This document shows positions 7,137 to 16,232 of a stretch of 34,948 nt of DNA, in pieces. The stretch is from JBKEDH01 sp047975295. GTDB lineage: Bacteria; Bacteroidota; Bacteroidia; Flavobacteriales; Flavobacteriaceae. Below the pieces are notes generated by a model that saw only the letters and a list, made by a program, of their open reading frames with translations, did no database searches and was not told the origin of the DNA. The translations under genes and the position numbers were made by a program. How positions within the stretch are numbered: the stretch's first letter is position 1; each line of letters opens with the position of its first letter. Location: contig JBKEDH010000057.1 in NCBI GenBank assembly GCA_047975295.1, positions 1 through 34,948 of the forward strand. Reading direction: 5' to 3'.

Positions 7137-8765
7137 ATGGCAAAAGACATAAAATTTGATATAGAAGCCCGCGACGGATTAAAACGTGGCGTTGATGCAT
7201 TGGCAAATGCAGTAAAAGTAACCCTTGGCCCAAAAGGGCGCAATGTTATTATAGGTAAAAGCTTTGGTGCTCCACAAGTAACAAAAGACGGCGTTACCGT
7301 TGCTAAAGAAATAGAACTTGAAGATGCCCTTGAAAACATGGGCGCGCAAATGGTTAAGGAAGTAGCCAGCAAAACCAACGATTTGGCTGGCGACGGAACA
7401 ACTACTGCTACCGTATTGGCTCAAGCCATTGTAAAAGAAGGTTTAAAAAACGTAGCCGCAGGAGCCAACCCAATGGATTTAAAACGGGGTATAGACAAAG
7501 CCGTTGAAGCCATTACCAAAGACCTTGAAAAACAGGCCAAAAAAGTAGGTAACTCATCTGAAATGATCAAGCAAGTAGCTTCCATCTCTGCCAATAACGA
7601 TAATACTATTGGCGAGTTAATATCGCAAGCCTTTAGCAAAGTTGGAAAAGAAGGCGTTATTACCGTTGAAGAAGCCAAGGGAATGGATACTTATGTTGAC
7701 GTGGTTGAAGGTATGCAATTTGACCGAGGTTATCTATCGCCCTATTTTGTAACCGATGCCGATAAAATGATTGCCGATTTAGAAAATCCATACATCTTAC
7801 TATTCGACAAAAAAATATCCAACCTACAGGAAATCATTCCTATATTGGAGCCTATAGCACAATCCGGACGTCCATTGGTTATTATCGCCGAAGATGTTGA
7901 TGGACAAGCTTTGGCTACTTTGGTGGTTAACAAACTACGTGGTGGCCTTAAAATAGCTGCTGTTAAAGCTCCCGGTTTTGGCGATCGACGCAAAGCTATG
8001 TTAGAAGATATTGCTATTTTAACCGGAGGAACCGTAATTTCCGAAGAAAGAGGCTTTACCCTTGAAAATGCCGATTTAAGTATGCTGGGAACTGCCGAAA
8101 CCGTAACAATAGACAAAGATAACACGACTATTGTAAACGGTTTGGGCGATACTAAAAACATTAAAGCACGGGTTAACCAAATAAAAGCCCAAATTGAAAC
8201 TACAACAAGCGATTACGATAAAGAAAAGCTTCAAGAACGTTTGGCCAAATTGGCCGGTGGCGTAGCCGTACTTTATGTTGGTGCTGCTAGTGAAGTGGAA
8301 ATGAAAGAGAAAAAAGACCGTGTTGACGATGCCCTTCATGCTACCAGAGCTGCCGTAGAAGAAGGTATTGTGGCCGGAGGCGGTGTTGCTTTGGTTAGAG
8401 CTAAATCGGTTTTAGATAAGCTAACAACCAATAACCTTGACGAAGTTACAGGTATCCAAATTGTAACCCGTGCCATAGAAGCGCCTTTGCGTACCATTGT
8501 AGAAAATGCCGGAGGCGAAGGCTCGGTCGTTATAAACAAAGTACTTGAAGGTAAAAAGGATTTTGGTTACGATGCCAAAGCCGAAGCTTACGTTGATATG
8601 CTTAAAGCAGGAATCATCGATCCTAAGAAAGTAACCCGTGTAGCATTGGAAAATGCAGCCTCGGTTGCTGGTATGATATTAACAACCGAATGTGCTTTGG
8701 TCGATATTAAAGAAGATGCTCCCGCAATGCCCCCAATGGGAGGTGGCATGCCGGGTATGATGTAA
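7137..8765 (+). CDS. groEL: Chaperonin GroEL (Hsp60)
   Basis: 542 residues, normal length. ATP-driven folding chamber. Family motifs in order: VTLGPKGRNV (about 28-37), DGTTTATVLA (about 86-95, nucleotide binding), apical-domain SPYFVTDADKM (about 200), GGVAVLYVGAASEVEM (about 373), EEGIVAGGGVAL (about 407), and the Gly/Met-rich tail GGGMPGMM. It is co-directional with groES and ends 29 bases before a long perfect hairpin terminator. Several long open frames run antisense within it but are by-products of its codon usage. Confidence 0.98.
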   Translation: MAKDIKFDIEARDGLKRGVDALANAVKVTLGPKGRNVIIGKSFGAPQVTKDGVTVAKEIELEDALENMGAQMVKEVASKTNDLAGDGTTTATVLAQAIVKEGLKNVAAGANPMDLKRGIDKAVEAITKDLEKQAKKVGNSSEMIKQVASISANNDNTIGELISQAFSKVGKEGVITVEEAKGMDTYVDVVEGMQFDRGYLSPYFVTDADKMIADLENPYILLFDKKISNLQEIIPILEPIAQSGRPLVIIAEDVDGQALATLVVNKLRGGLKIAAVKAPGFGDRRKAMLEDIAILTGGTVISEERGFTLENADLSMLGTAETVTIDKDNTTIVNGLGDTKNIKARVNQIKAQIETTTSDYDKEKLQERLAKLAGGVAVLYVGAASEVEMKEKKDRVDDALHATRAAVEEGIVAGGGVALVRAKSVLDKLTTNNLDEVTGIQIVTRAIEAPLRTIVENAGGEGSVVINKVLEGKKDFGYDAKAEAYVDMLKAGIIDPKKVTRVALENAASVAGMILTTECALVDIKEDAPAMPPMGGGMPGMM

Positions 8766-8794
8766 AAACACATCACAAATAATTTAAATATGTT

Positions 8795-8837
8795 AAAGCC
8801 TAGGTTCTTTGTTAAAACAAAGAACCTAGGCTTTTTT
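8795..8837 (+). terminator. Strong terminator between convergent groEL and ECF sigma gene
   Basis: A perfect 19-bp inverted repeat (left arm 8795-8813, right arm 8816-8834, core CCTAGGTTCTTTG) with a minimal loop, followed by TTT on the plus strand. It ends the groESL transcript. On the minus strand the T-run after the stem is short, so it is a weaker stop for the opposing sigma-factor gene. Confidence 0.92.
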
Positions 8838-8849
8838 AATTTCAATGTT

Positions 8850-9383
8850 CTACAGTTTTTTTCGGAGTATTTTAAATGCTTTACTTATTTGTGTTTCAAC
8901 CGTTCTTAAGGAAACATTCATAAAATTGGCAATTTCCAAATTGGTTAAGCCTTCCTGTTTGCTCAACAAGAATGTTTCCTTACATTTTTGTGGTAAGTTT
9001 TGTATTTCCCTTTCAACAATTTCCAATTGCTGTTTTAATGAATCCTGCGTTTCATTTTCTACATAAGCCTGTAAATGCTCAAGATGCTGGGCCTCGACAA
9101 TTAAAAATTTCTTATTGTCCCTCCAATGATTAAGTAATCGGTTATAAACGGCACGGTATAAATATTTTTCTATAGATTTTATACGCTCTACTTTTTTTCG
9201 ATCTTCCCAAATTTTTATAAATACCATTTGGACAATATCCTGAGCTAACTCATAATCGTTTGACAGACCATAAACATAGGCACATAAAGGCTTATGGTAT
9301 TGGTTTACCAAATATGCCAATGCTCCAGAATTACCTTTTCGTATCTGGGTTTTTAATGTAATATTATTCGAAAAGTCCATCAT
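8850..9383 (-). CDS. ECF (sigma-70 family) RNA polymerase sigma factor, Bacteroidota type
   Basis: About 177 residues from the chosen ATG at 9383. A longer frame opens at 9431, but its first 16 residues (MFFYIYIQTVKCFIDF) do not look like sigma-factor sequence, and MMDFSNN or MDFSNN is the sensible start. Region 2 is recognisable (NQYHKPLCAYVYGL; ELAQDIVQMVFIKIWED) as is region 4 (LPQKCKETFLLSKQEGLTN, then a helix-turn-helix IANFMNVSLRTVETQISKA). This type is usually controlled by a FecR-like anti-sigma factor and switches on a SusC/SusD pair. Here the cognate anti-sigma gene is divergent (9491) instead of downstream on the same strand, so sigma and anti-sigma are expressed from a shared 107-base intergenic region. 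It converges on groEL. Confidence 0.9.
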   Translation of the reverse strand: MMDFSNNITLKTQIRKGNSGALAYLVNQYHKPLCAYVYGLSNDYELAQDIVQMVFIKIWEDRKKVERIKSIEKYLYRAVYNRLLNHWRDNKKFLIVEAQHLEHLQAYVENETQDSLKQQLEIVEREIQNLPQKCKETFLLSKQEGLTNLEIANFMNVSLRTVETQISKAFKILRKKL

Positions 9384-9490
9384 AAAATCAATAAAACATT
9401 TTACCGTTTGGATGTAAATATAAAAAAACACAACAAAACATACGTGTTTAGTAAAAAGTATGTGTCTTAATTAAAACAAATAGCGTTTTA

Positions 9491-10663
9491 ATGGACAAAA
9501 AAATCGAATTTATCCTAATAAAATACTTTTCAAAATCGGCTACTTTAGATGACCTTACTACATTAACCAAATGGCTTAGCCATTCTAATAATAAAATAGT
9601 TTTTAAAGATTATGTAAAAGTAAATTTCCTAAGTGATACAATTTTACAGGATTTCGACTCCGACAAGGAAATAAAGAGACTCTTTGAAGAAGTAAACCAG
9701 ATAAAAAGAACGCGTAACCTTACAAAAATAAAATCATATTTAAAATATGCCGCAATACTGGTTATCACAATAGCACTTGTAAAAATAATTAGTTTAGATA
9801 CAATATCAAATAATAAAAACACCGAACATTCTCTTAAAAGCAACAATAATTTACCTACCACACCAAAGGGCAACCAGATAGTTTTAACTCTAGAAGATGG
9901 CTCCAATATTGCTTTGGATAAAGGGGACAAAGTAGCCATAGAAAACCGCACAACAACCGAACAGGGCATTGTTTATAACAACACAAATACAACCAACAAA
10001 AGTACTATTGCCTACAACTACATAACCATTCCAAAAGGAACCAAGTACTTGGTACAGTTATCGGACAGCACCAAAATCTGGATGAACTCAAATTCCAAAT
10101 TAAAATATCCAGTAGCCTTTGCAAAAGACAAACCCAGAGAAGTAGAACTCGTATATGGTGAAGCACTTTTCGATGTGTCTAAAAGCGAAAATAATAATGG
10201 TAACAGTTTTAGGGTACAGATAAAGAACCAAACCATAGAAGTACTTGGCACTGAATTTAATATAAAAGCATATAATGACGAAAGTGAAATTATAACCACC
10301 TTAGTAGAAGGTAGTGTAACTGTTAAAAGTGGAGAAAACCAAGTAGAATTAAGTCCATCCGAACAATCAATAGTAAACCACTTAAGCAACAAAATAGCGG
10401 TACAAAAATTAGATGATGTATTTAGCGAAATAGCATGGAAAGACGACTACTTTGTATTTAAGAAAAAATCGATGAAAGATATCATGAAATCCCTTTCAAG
10501 ATGGTACGACATCGAATATATATTTAAAAACCCCGAAAAAGAGAGCAAAAGTTTTACCGGCATTGTTTACAGAGCGGCAAATATAGATCATATTCTAACA
10601 CAGCTTCAACGTACAAAAGAGGTTAAAATAAAAAAAGAAAACAATATCGTAATTATCGAGTAA
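9491..10663 (+). CDS. FecR-family anti-sigma factor
   Basis: 390 residues. A cytoplasmic N-terminal domain (1-80, LIKYFSKSATLDDLTTLTKWL) that would hold the sigma factor, one transmembrane helix (about 84-101), the periplasmic FecR domain (about 170-290, with IPKGTKYLVQLSDSTKIWMN and EVELVYGEALFDV), and a C-terminal DUF4974-like domain (about 318-390) that would contact the STN domain of the partner TonB-dependent transporter. It is divergent from the ECF sigma gene at 8850-9383 and is followed 75 bases later by susC. Predicted role: it transmits ligand occupancy of SusC across the inner membrane to release or activate the sigma factor. Confidence 0.92.
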   Translation: MDKKIEFILIKYFSKSATLDDLTTLTKWLSHSNNKIVFKDYVKVNFLSDTILQDFDSDKEIKRLFEEVNQIKRTRNLTKIKSYLKYAAILVITIALVKIISLDTISNNKNTEHSLKSNNNLPTTPKGNQIVLTLEDGSNIALDKGDKVAIENRTTTEQGIVYNNTNTTNKSTIAYNYITIPKGTKYLVQLSDSTKIWMNSNSKLKYPVAFAKDKPREVELVYGEALFDVSKSENNNGNSFRVQIKNQTIEVLGTEFNIKAYNDESEIITTLVEGSVTVKSGENQVELSPSEQSIVNHLSNKIAVQKLDDVFSEIAWKDDYFVFKKKSMKDIMKSLSRWYDIEYIFKNPEKESKSFTGIVYRAANIDHILTQLQRTKEVKIKKENNIVIIE

Positions 10664-10738
10664 GCAGTTACAATAACACAACAACGAATTTTAAAAATTC
10701 TTTCAAACCAATTTATTAACTAAATAAACATTAAACTT

Positions 10739-13700
10739 ATGAAAATTAGCTTAAAAAATGTTTTTTTTCTGAATAGGGCAACACTCTTTCAGAACTTAAT
10801 GAAAACCCTTGTTTTTCTGTGTTTTACCACAGTTTTTGGTTTTTCGGCAAATAATACATTTTCCCAAAATGCCAAAATCAGGATAACTACAGAAAAAACA
10901 ATGTTCATCCAACAAATCTTCGAACTTATAAACAAACAAACCAAATACAATTTTGTTTATAACGACGATGTTTTGGCAAATGCTCCATCAATTACAGTAA
11001 ACAAAGGAACCATATCTGTAAAAGATTTACTGGAAAAAGGCCTTACGCCTGCCAATTGCTCTTTTGACTTTTATGAAGATGAAGCCACTATAATTGTTGT
11101 AAAAAACAATAATAAAACATCAAAACCAATCCAAAAAATTACTGTTACAGGAACCGTAATCGACAATAATGGTGTACCGCTAATGGGTGCCAATATTATT
11201 GAAAAAGGTACCACCAATGGATCTCAATCTGATTTTGATGGTAAATTTTCACTCGATGTAAGCAATACAAATGCCTTACTTGTTATATCGTACATTGGAT
11301 TTACAACTAAAGAAATAAACTTAAACGGAAAAACCAATGTAAACGTTACCTTGGAAGAAAGCGCCGAAGGACTCGACGAGGTTGTTGTAACGGCATTGGG
11401 TATTTCAAGAGAAAAGAAAACCCTTACCTACTCGGCTCAAGAAGTTAATAACGACGACTTAACAAGAGTTAAGCAAACCAACGTAGTTAACAGCCTTTCG
11501 GGAAAAACGGCAGGGGTAACCATTACACGAAGTGCTTCTGGAGTTGGAGGCTCTTCTAAAGTTGTACTTAGAGGTAATTCGTCAACTACAAATAACGACC
11601 CATTGTATGTTGTAGATGGTGTACCTTTATCAAATTCCGGTAATGGGTTTGATGCCTCGGCAAACTCGAACGATGCTATTTTTGGCGATTTTACCGGAAA
11701 TAGGGATAGTGGCGATGTGTTATCACTTATAAACCCCGACGATATTGAAAGTATGACTGTTTTAAAAGGTGCCTCGGCAGCAGCACTTTATGGAAGTCAA
11801 GGTGCCAATGGTGTTATTTTAATAACCACAAAAAGCGGTAAAGAAGGTAAACTTTCGGTAACTTACAGCTCTAACCTAACTATAGACGATGTATATTCGT
11901 TGCCTAAATTGCAATCAGAATACCAATCACCATCGGTTGGTCAAGCAATTTCGGTATCGGGAAGAGTGGCAGACCCTAAATCGTGGGGAGACAAAACTTC
12001 CGGACTTTCAAACAATTATGCCAAAGATTTTTTCAGAACCGGATTCACTTCCATACAATCCATTAGCCTATCGGCAGGAAACAAAAAAGCGCAAACCTAT
12101 TTTTCGTATGCCAATACCATAGCTAATGGTGTAATGCCCAACAATAATTTAAAACGCAACAATATTACCTTACGGGAAACAGCCAATTTTTTAAACGATA
12201 AAATAAATGTTTCTGCCAGTGTAAATTTAAGTGACCAACGCATTCACAACCGTCCTACAACGGGTATCCGTTCTAATGCTTTAACCGGCTTATACCTAAA
12301 TCCCGTTGGAATAGATTTAAATCACTATAGAAATAATTTTGAATATTTTAATGAAGATTTAAATATGATGAACCAATATGCTACCATGGTTGATAATGTA
12401 CAATCTAACCCCTATTGGATTATTAACAGGCAGCCCAGTAAGGACATTGCGCAACGTGCCGTACTATCAACAACGGTAACCTATAATATTACCGATAATT
12501 TTTCGTTAAAATCTCGTGCCAGTTACGACAAATCGTTCTTCACCTACGATAAACGCTATTATTGCAGTAGCAGTCCCAACTTTGTTCCCGCAACAGGACG
12601 GTATATTTTAGATAAAACTGAAAACACCCAACAATATATAGACTTAATAGCATCGTATAACCCAACCATTTCCGATAACTTTACCTTTTCCGGATTATTG
12701 GGTACCAGTTTATTAAAGGCCACTATTGGCGATAAATTATATCTCGATTCCGGATCTACGGTTGGTGGTTTAACCTATCCCAACTATTTTACAATAAGTA
12801 ATTTTGTTAATTCGGCAAGTATTTATCAGGAAGTTTTCAATCGAGAAGTTCAATCTGTTTTTGGTTCGGCAAACATAGGCTATAAGGATATGCTGTTTTT
12901 AGATGTTACCGGTCGTACCGATTGGTCTTCTACATTGGTAAATACAGAATCCAACTCATTCTTTTATCCTTCCATTGGTTTAACCGGGGTACTTTCTCAA
13001 ATGTTTGAATTTCCAGATGCCATTAGCTTTGCTAAATTAAGAATGTCGTATGCCGAAGTAGGTAAAGACGTTCCTGTTTATGCAACAACCCCAATTAATA
13101 CCATACCTGAAGGGCAACAAAATATAAGCAGACCCACATTTGGATTACGCCAAGGCGAAACATTAAAACCGGAAAGGCAAAAAGGATTTGAAATTGGTAC
13201 AGAGTGGCGCTTTTTCCAAAACAGGTTAGGTTTGGACTTTACTTATTACAACTCCAGAACATCCGACCAGATATTCTACATAACCGCCGAACCCAATGTA
13301 GAAGGCTATCTTCAAAATATTGTAAATGCGGGAGAAATATCCAATGAAGGTATCGAGCTTGTGCTTTCAGGGAAACCCATTGTTAACGACGAAGGTTTTA
13401 ATTGGAACACTAATGTAAATTTTGCTACAAATAAAAACAAAGTAATATCGGTACATCCGGATTTGGAAAATGGTGAAGCCATAATCAATATGGTCGGCTC
13501 TCCAAACGGTTACGGCCTTTCTTTAATTGAAGGTGAAGATTTTGGTAGTATCCGAGGTTTTTCGGTAGAACGTAATGCCAATGGACTTCCCATTGTAACC
13601 GAAAGTGGCGGAACGTTAACCCTAAATAAAACAGAAGCCCAGACCATTGCCAATTATCAACCCGATTTTACCCTTGGTTGGAAAAATAGTTTTTCATACA

Positions 13701-14170
13701 AAAATTTCAGTCTCGAATTTTTAATCGATGCCAAAGTGGGTGGTGAAGTAATTAGTGCTACCGAGGCCATAAACGATTTTTATGGGGTTTCCCAAACAAC
13801 TGCAAACGCCCGGAACACCAATGGCGGTATGATTAATGTAGTTGATCAAAATGGCAATGCCCAACAAATGACAGCCGAAAGCTATTACAGTCAAATAGGA
13901 GGACGGGATGGTATTTACGGTGAATATGTTTATAGCGCTACAAACGTAAGTTTAAGAGAGTTTTCCATTGGATACAACTTACCCTTGGAGAGCGACCTAT
14001 TCAACTCAATTAGACTTTCGTTAATAGGAAACAACTTATTCTTTTTCCATAAAGAAGCACCGTTCGACCCCAATATTACAGCAAGTAATGGTATGGGGCT
14101 ACAAGGTATCGACGTGTACGGCCAACCAACTACAAGAAGCCTTGGGTTTAACATTAACATAAACTTCTAA
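10739..14170 (+). CDS. SusC/RagA-family TonB-dependent outer-membrane transporter with STN signalling domain
   Basis: 1143 residues. In order: signal peptide (about 20-43), STN domain (about 48-122, containing IFELINKQTKYNFVYNDD), a carboxypeptidase-like regulatory Ig-fold domain (about 135-208, GTVIDNNGVPLMGANI), the SusC signature LDEVVVTALG (212-221), a plug domain (LRGNSSTTNNDPLYVVDGVP; GASAAALYGSQGANGVI) and a 22-stranded barrel region ending in a terminal Phe (FNININF). The STN domain marks it as a transducer that both imports a substrate and signals to the FecR/ECF pair upstream. It is followed 6 bases later by susD. The substrate is probably an oligosaccharide; the sulfatase downstream suggests a sulfated one, which is inference. 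Confidence 0.95.
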   Translation: MKISLKNVFFLNRATLFQNLMKTLVFLCFTTVFGFSANNTFSQNAKIRITTEKTMFIQQIFELINKQTKYNFVYNDDVLANAPSITVNKGTISVKDLLEKGLTPANCSFDFYEDEATIIVVKNNNKTSKPIQKITVTGTVIDNNGVPLMGANIIEKGTTNGSQSDFDGKFSLDVSNTNALLVISYIGFTTKEINLNGKTNVNVTLEESAEGLDEVVVTALGISREKKTLTYSAQEVNNDDLTRVKQTNVVNSLSGKTAGVTITRSASGVGGSSKVVLRGNSSTTNNDPLYVVDGVPLSNSGNGFDASANSNDAIFGDFTGNRDSGDVLSLINPDDIESMTVLKGASAAALYGSQGANGVILITTKSGKEGKLSVTYSSNLTIDDVYSLPKLQSEYQSPSVGQAISVSGRVADPKSWGDKTSGLSNNYAKDFFRTGFTSIQSISLSAGNKKAQTYFSYANTIANGVMPNNNLKRNNITLRETANFLNDKINVSASVNLSDQRIHNRPTTGIRSNALTGLYLNPVGIDLNHYRNNFEYFNEDLNMMNQYATMVDNVQSNPYWIINRQPSKDIAQRAVLSTTVTYNITDNFSLKSRASYDKSFFTYDKRYYCSSSPNFVPATGRYILDKTENTQQYIDLIASYNPTISDNFTFSGLLGTSLLKATIGDKLYLDSGSTVGGLTYPNYFTISNFVNSASIYQEVFNREVQSVFGSANIGYKDMLFLDVTGRTDWSSTLVNTESNSFFYPSIGLTGVLSQMFEFPDAISFAKLRMSYAEVGKDVPVYATTPINTIPEGQQNISRPTFGLRQGETLKPERQKGFEIGTEWRFFQNRLGLDFTYYNSRTSDQIFYITAEPNVEGYLQNIVNAGEISNEGIELVLSGKPIVNDEGFNWNTNVNFATNKNKVISVHPDLENGEAIINMVGSPNGYGLSLIEGEDFGSIRGFSVERNANGLPIVTESGGTLTLNKTEAQTIANYQPDFTLGWKNSFSYKNFSLEFLIDAKVGGEVISATEAINDFYGVSQTTANARNTNGGMINVVDQNGNAQQMTAESYYSQIGGRDGIYGEYVYSATNVSLREFSIGYNLPLESDLFNSIRLSLIGNNLFFFHKEAPFDPNITASNGMGLQGIDVYGQPTTRSLGFNININF

Positions 14171-14176
14171 AAAACG

Positions 14177-15739
14177 ATGAAAAAATCAATTTTATATATA
14201 GCAATAACAGTACTGACCTTTTTTGGCTGTACAAGCGATTTTGAATCTGTAAATACAAATCCACATGGTATTTCAAATGAGGATCTTGAACAAATGAACA
14301 ATCATATTGGTGGAGAATTTGCCCCTATGTTCTTAAATGTTTTTAGAATTATTGACCGATTCCAACTTCAACAAAATCTTAACGGCGATCACTATTCCGG
14401 TTATATGGCAACACCAACACCATTTAGGGGAGGCATTAATAATACCACCTATGCTTTGGTCGATGGTTGGAACAGACGAGCTTGGGAGTATTCTTATGTA
14501 AATGTAATGCCAAGCTCCAGAAATATAACGAACATTATTGAGTTAAGTGGTGATCCGGCAGGAGAGAAATTCATTCATCTTTCCAATATTATAAAGGTTG
14601 CAGGTATGCATCGTGTTTCCGATGTTTTTGGACCTATTCGTTACACCAAATATAACACTTTTGAAACCACCGCCGAATACGACTCTCAAGAAGAAGTTTA
14701 TACTGCTTTTTTTAAAGAGTTGGGAGAGGCTATCGATTTTCTTGCCAATTACGAAAACGATGTTACCTTTAAACCTTTCGATCTTTCCATAGCCGAAGGT
14801 AACATAGCTATTTGGAGAAGTTTTGCCAATTCCTTACGGTTGCGTTTAGCTATACGGGTATCCAAAGTAGATCCGGATCTGGCCAAAACACAGGGTGAGT
14901 TGGCTTTGGCCAGTAATGCCGGCTTTATAAACGACAGTTTTATTATAAATACCGGCTACGACCATCCTTTAAAGATTATTTCGGGATCATGGGGCGATAT
15001 TAGAATGGGAGCTCTTATGGAATCCATTTTATTGGGCTATAACGATCAACGTATAACCAAATATTTCTTTGAGGCCACAGATCCTGCCATAGGTGGTGGT
15101 TATAAAGGTATTCGTTCGGGCATTGATTTAGTGGCCAAAGAAAAATATCTTGGACACTCTGCCATTGGTGCCATTGCTGATGAAAAAAACATACAATGGA
15201 TGAGTGCTTCCGAAGTGTTTTTTCTAAAGGCTGAGGCTGCTCTTAGAGGGTGGACAGGTGCTGGAACAGCAAAAGATAATTATGAAGAGGGCGTAAAAGC
15301 ATCTTTTCAACAACATGGCATTTCGGGAGTGGACGACTATTTGGCCGATAGTACCAGTACACCTTTAGATTACGAAGATGTTTTAAATTCAACCTATAGT
15401 ATTGCCTATGGTAGCGATGTTAAAATTGCCTATGATGATAGCACTTCCAACGAAGAACAACTGGAACAAATTATAACGCAAAAATGGATTGCCATGTTCC
15501 CCGATGGTATGGAAGCTTGGTCTGAATTTAGACGTACAGGATACCCCCGCGTATTCCCCGTAGCCATTAACAACAGTGCTGGTACCATAGATACCGATAT
15601 CCAAATTAGACGATTGAATTTTCCGGATACCGAGGTAAACACCAATGGTGAAAACGTTACAAAAGCCATTGAATACCTGGGCGGCCCAGATACCGGAGGT
15701 ACACGTCTTTGGTGGGATGTTGAAGGTGGAAACTTTTAA
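14177..15739 (+). CDS. SusD/RagB-family nutrient-binding outer-membrane lipoprotein
   Basis: 520 residues. Signal peptide ending in lipobox FFGC with Cys18 as lipidation site, then the N-terminal family pattern (NTNPHGISNEDL). The layout fits the SusD-like group with TPR helices (VAGMHRVSDVFGPIRYTKY; IWRSFANSLRLRLAIRVSK; the C-terminal IITQKWIAMFPDGMEAWSEF, RRTGYP). It sits as a lid on the SusC barrel and captures substrate at the cell surface. It begins 6 bases after susC and is surely in the same operon. A hairpin terminator follows at 15775. Confidence 0.93.
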   Translation: MKKSILYIAITVLTFFGCTSDFESVNTNPHGISNEDLEQMNNHIGGEFAPMFLNVFRIIDRFQLQQNLNGDHYSGYMATPTPFRGGINNTTYALVDGWNRRAWEYSYVNVMPSSRNITNIIELSGDPAGEKFIHLSNIIKVAGMHRVSDVFGPIRYTKYNTFETTAEYDSQEEVYTAFFKELGEAIDFLANYENDVTFKPFDLSIAEGNIAIWRSFANSLRLRLAIRVSKVDPDLAKTQGELALASNAGFINDSFIINTGYDHPLKIISGSWGDIRMGALMESILLGYNDQRITKYFFEATDPAIGGGYKGIRSGIDLVAKEKYLGHSAIGAIADEKNIQWMSASEVFFLKAEAALRGWTGAGTAKDNYEEGVKASFQQHGISGVDDYLADSTSTPLDYEDVLNSTYSIAYGSDVKIAYDDSTSNEEQLEQIITQKWIAMFPDGMEAWSEFRRTGYPRVFPVAINNSAGTIDTDIQIRRLNFPDTEVNTNGENVTKAIEYLGGPDTGGTRLWWDVEGGNF

Positions 15740-15774
15740 CAATCTAACAGTTTTATTAATAAGTTGTTTAGTTG

Positions 15775-15822
15775 AAAAACCCGTTTTTCCCAACACAAGG
15801 GAAAGCGGGTTTTGTCTTTTTT
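15775..15822 (+). terminator. Intrinsic terminator after susD
   Basis: A stem of about 15 bp with one bulge: left AAAACCCGTTTTTCCC, loop AACACAA, right GGGAAAGCGGGTTTT, followed by GTCTTTTTT. It ends the fecR-susC-susD transcript, so the sulfatase is probably transcribed separately. Confidence 0.85.
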
Positions 15823-16232
15823 GAATGGTATGGCAGAACTACGGAATGGAAAAGACAAAAAATAGAAAAAACTATACTTTTCTATCCAATTTAAAAAGTC
15901 AAGACAAGTTTTATATGAAGAAAAAACAGTGGACAACTTAAAATCATCATTATTTCATACCTTTAACAAAGTTTATCAAAAAACCCGAGTTCAATAATTT
16001 AAATCTCAAATAACAATAAAAATTTAATTTTTAGTGTGTTGTATTACCATTTCGACAGAAAAACGAACAACGAGAAACACCATATAACAGAAATAATTTT
16101 ACTTTCTTAATATTCAGAATAATGCTATTTTTATAAAAAAAACATTAAAATACTAAAAATCAACAACTTTAACATCAAACCCAAATAAAAAATAAACTCA
16201 CTTCAATAATAAATGTAGGGCACATTAAGAAA
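15823..16232 (+). other. 410-base gene-free region between susCD terminator and sulfatase
   Basis: Very AT-rich. I find no convincing ORF, RNA gene or exact TAnnTTTG promoter box. From about 16022 to 16182 it carries a sequence that recurs, diverged, downstream of the sulfatase (17937-18072). The sulfatase promoter and leader presumably lie here. Confidence 0.6.
16022..16182 (+). repeat. Diverged direct repeat, copy A (upstream of sulfatase)
   Basis: Aligns by eye, in the same order and orientation, with 17937-18072. Matching blocks include ATTTAATTTTTAGTGTGTTG versus ATTTGATTTTTAATGTATTG, CATATAACAGAAATAATT versus CATATAACAAGAATAATT, and ACTAAAAATCAACAACTTT versus ACTAAAAATCAATAGTTTT. Blocks are about 75-85 percent identical with indels between them. 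AT-richness raises the chance level, so confidence is moderate. Confidence 0.45.

Noticed and set aside
7742..8161. 139-residue and other open frames antisense to groEL
   Set aside because: Low-stop antisense frames are a by-product of groEL codon usage; no domain, promoter or conserved start.
9381..9431. Extended N-terminus for the ECF sigma factor
   Set aside because: The extra 16 residues are hydrophobic and unlike any sigma region 2 lead-in; MMDFSNN/MDFSNN gives a normal-length protein.
10686..10700. 15-base palindrome GAATTTT-A-AAAATTC between fecR and susC
   Set aside because: Short and made of A and T apart from its ends, so expected by chance in DNA of this composition; no support for a terminator or operator.
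15736..15936. Short minus-strand frame downstream of susD
   Set aside because: It spans the susD terminator hairpin and has biased Phe/Ser/Lys composition expected of AT-rich non-coding DNA.
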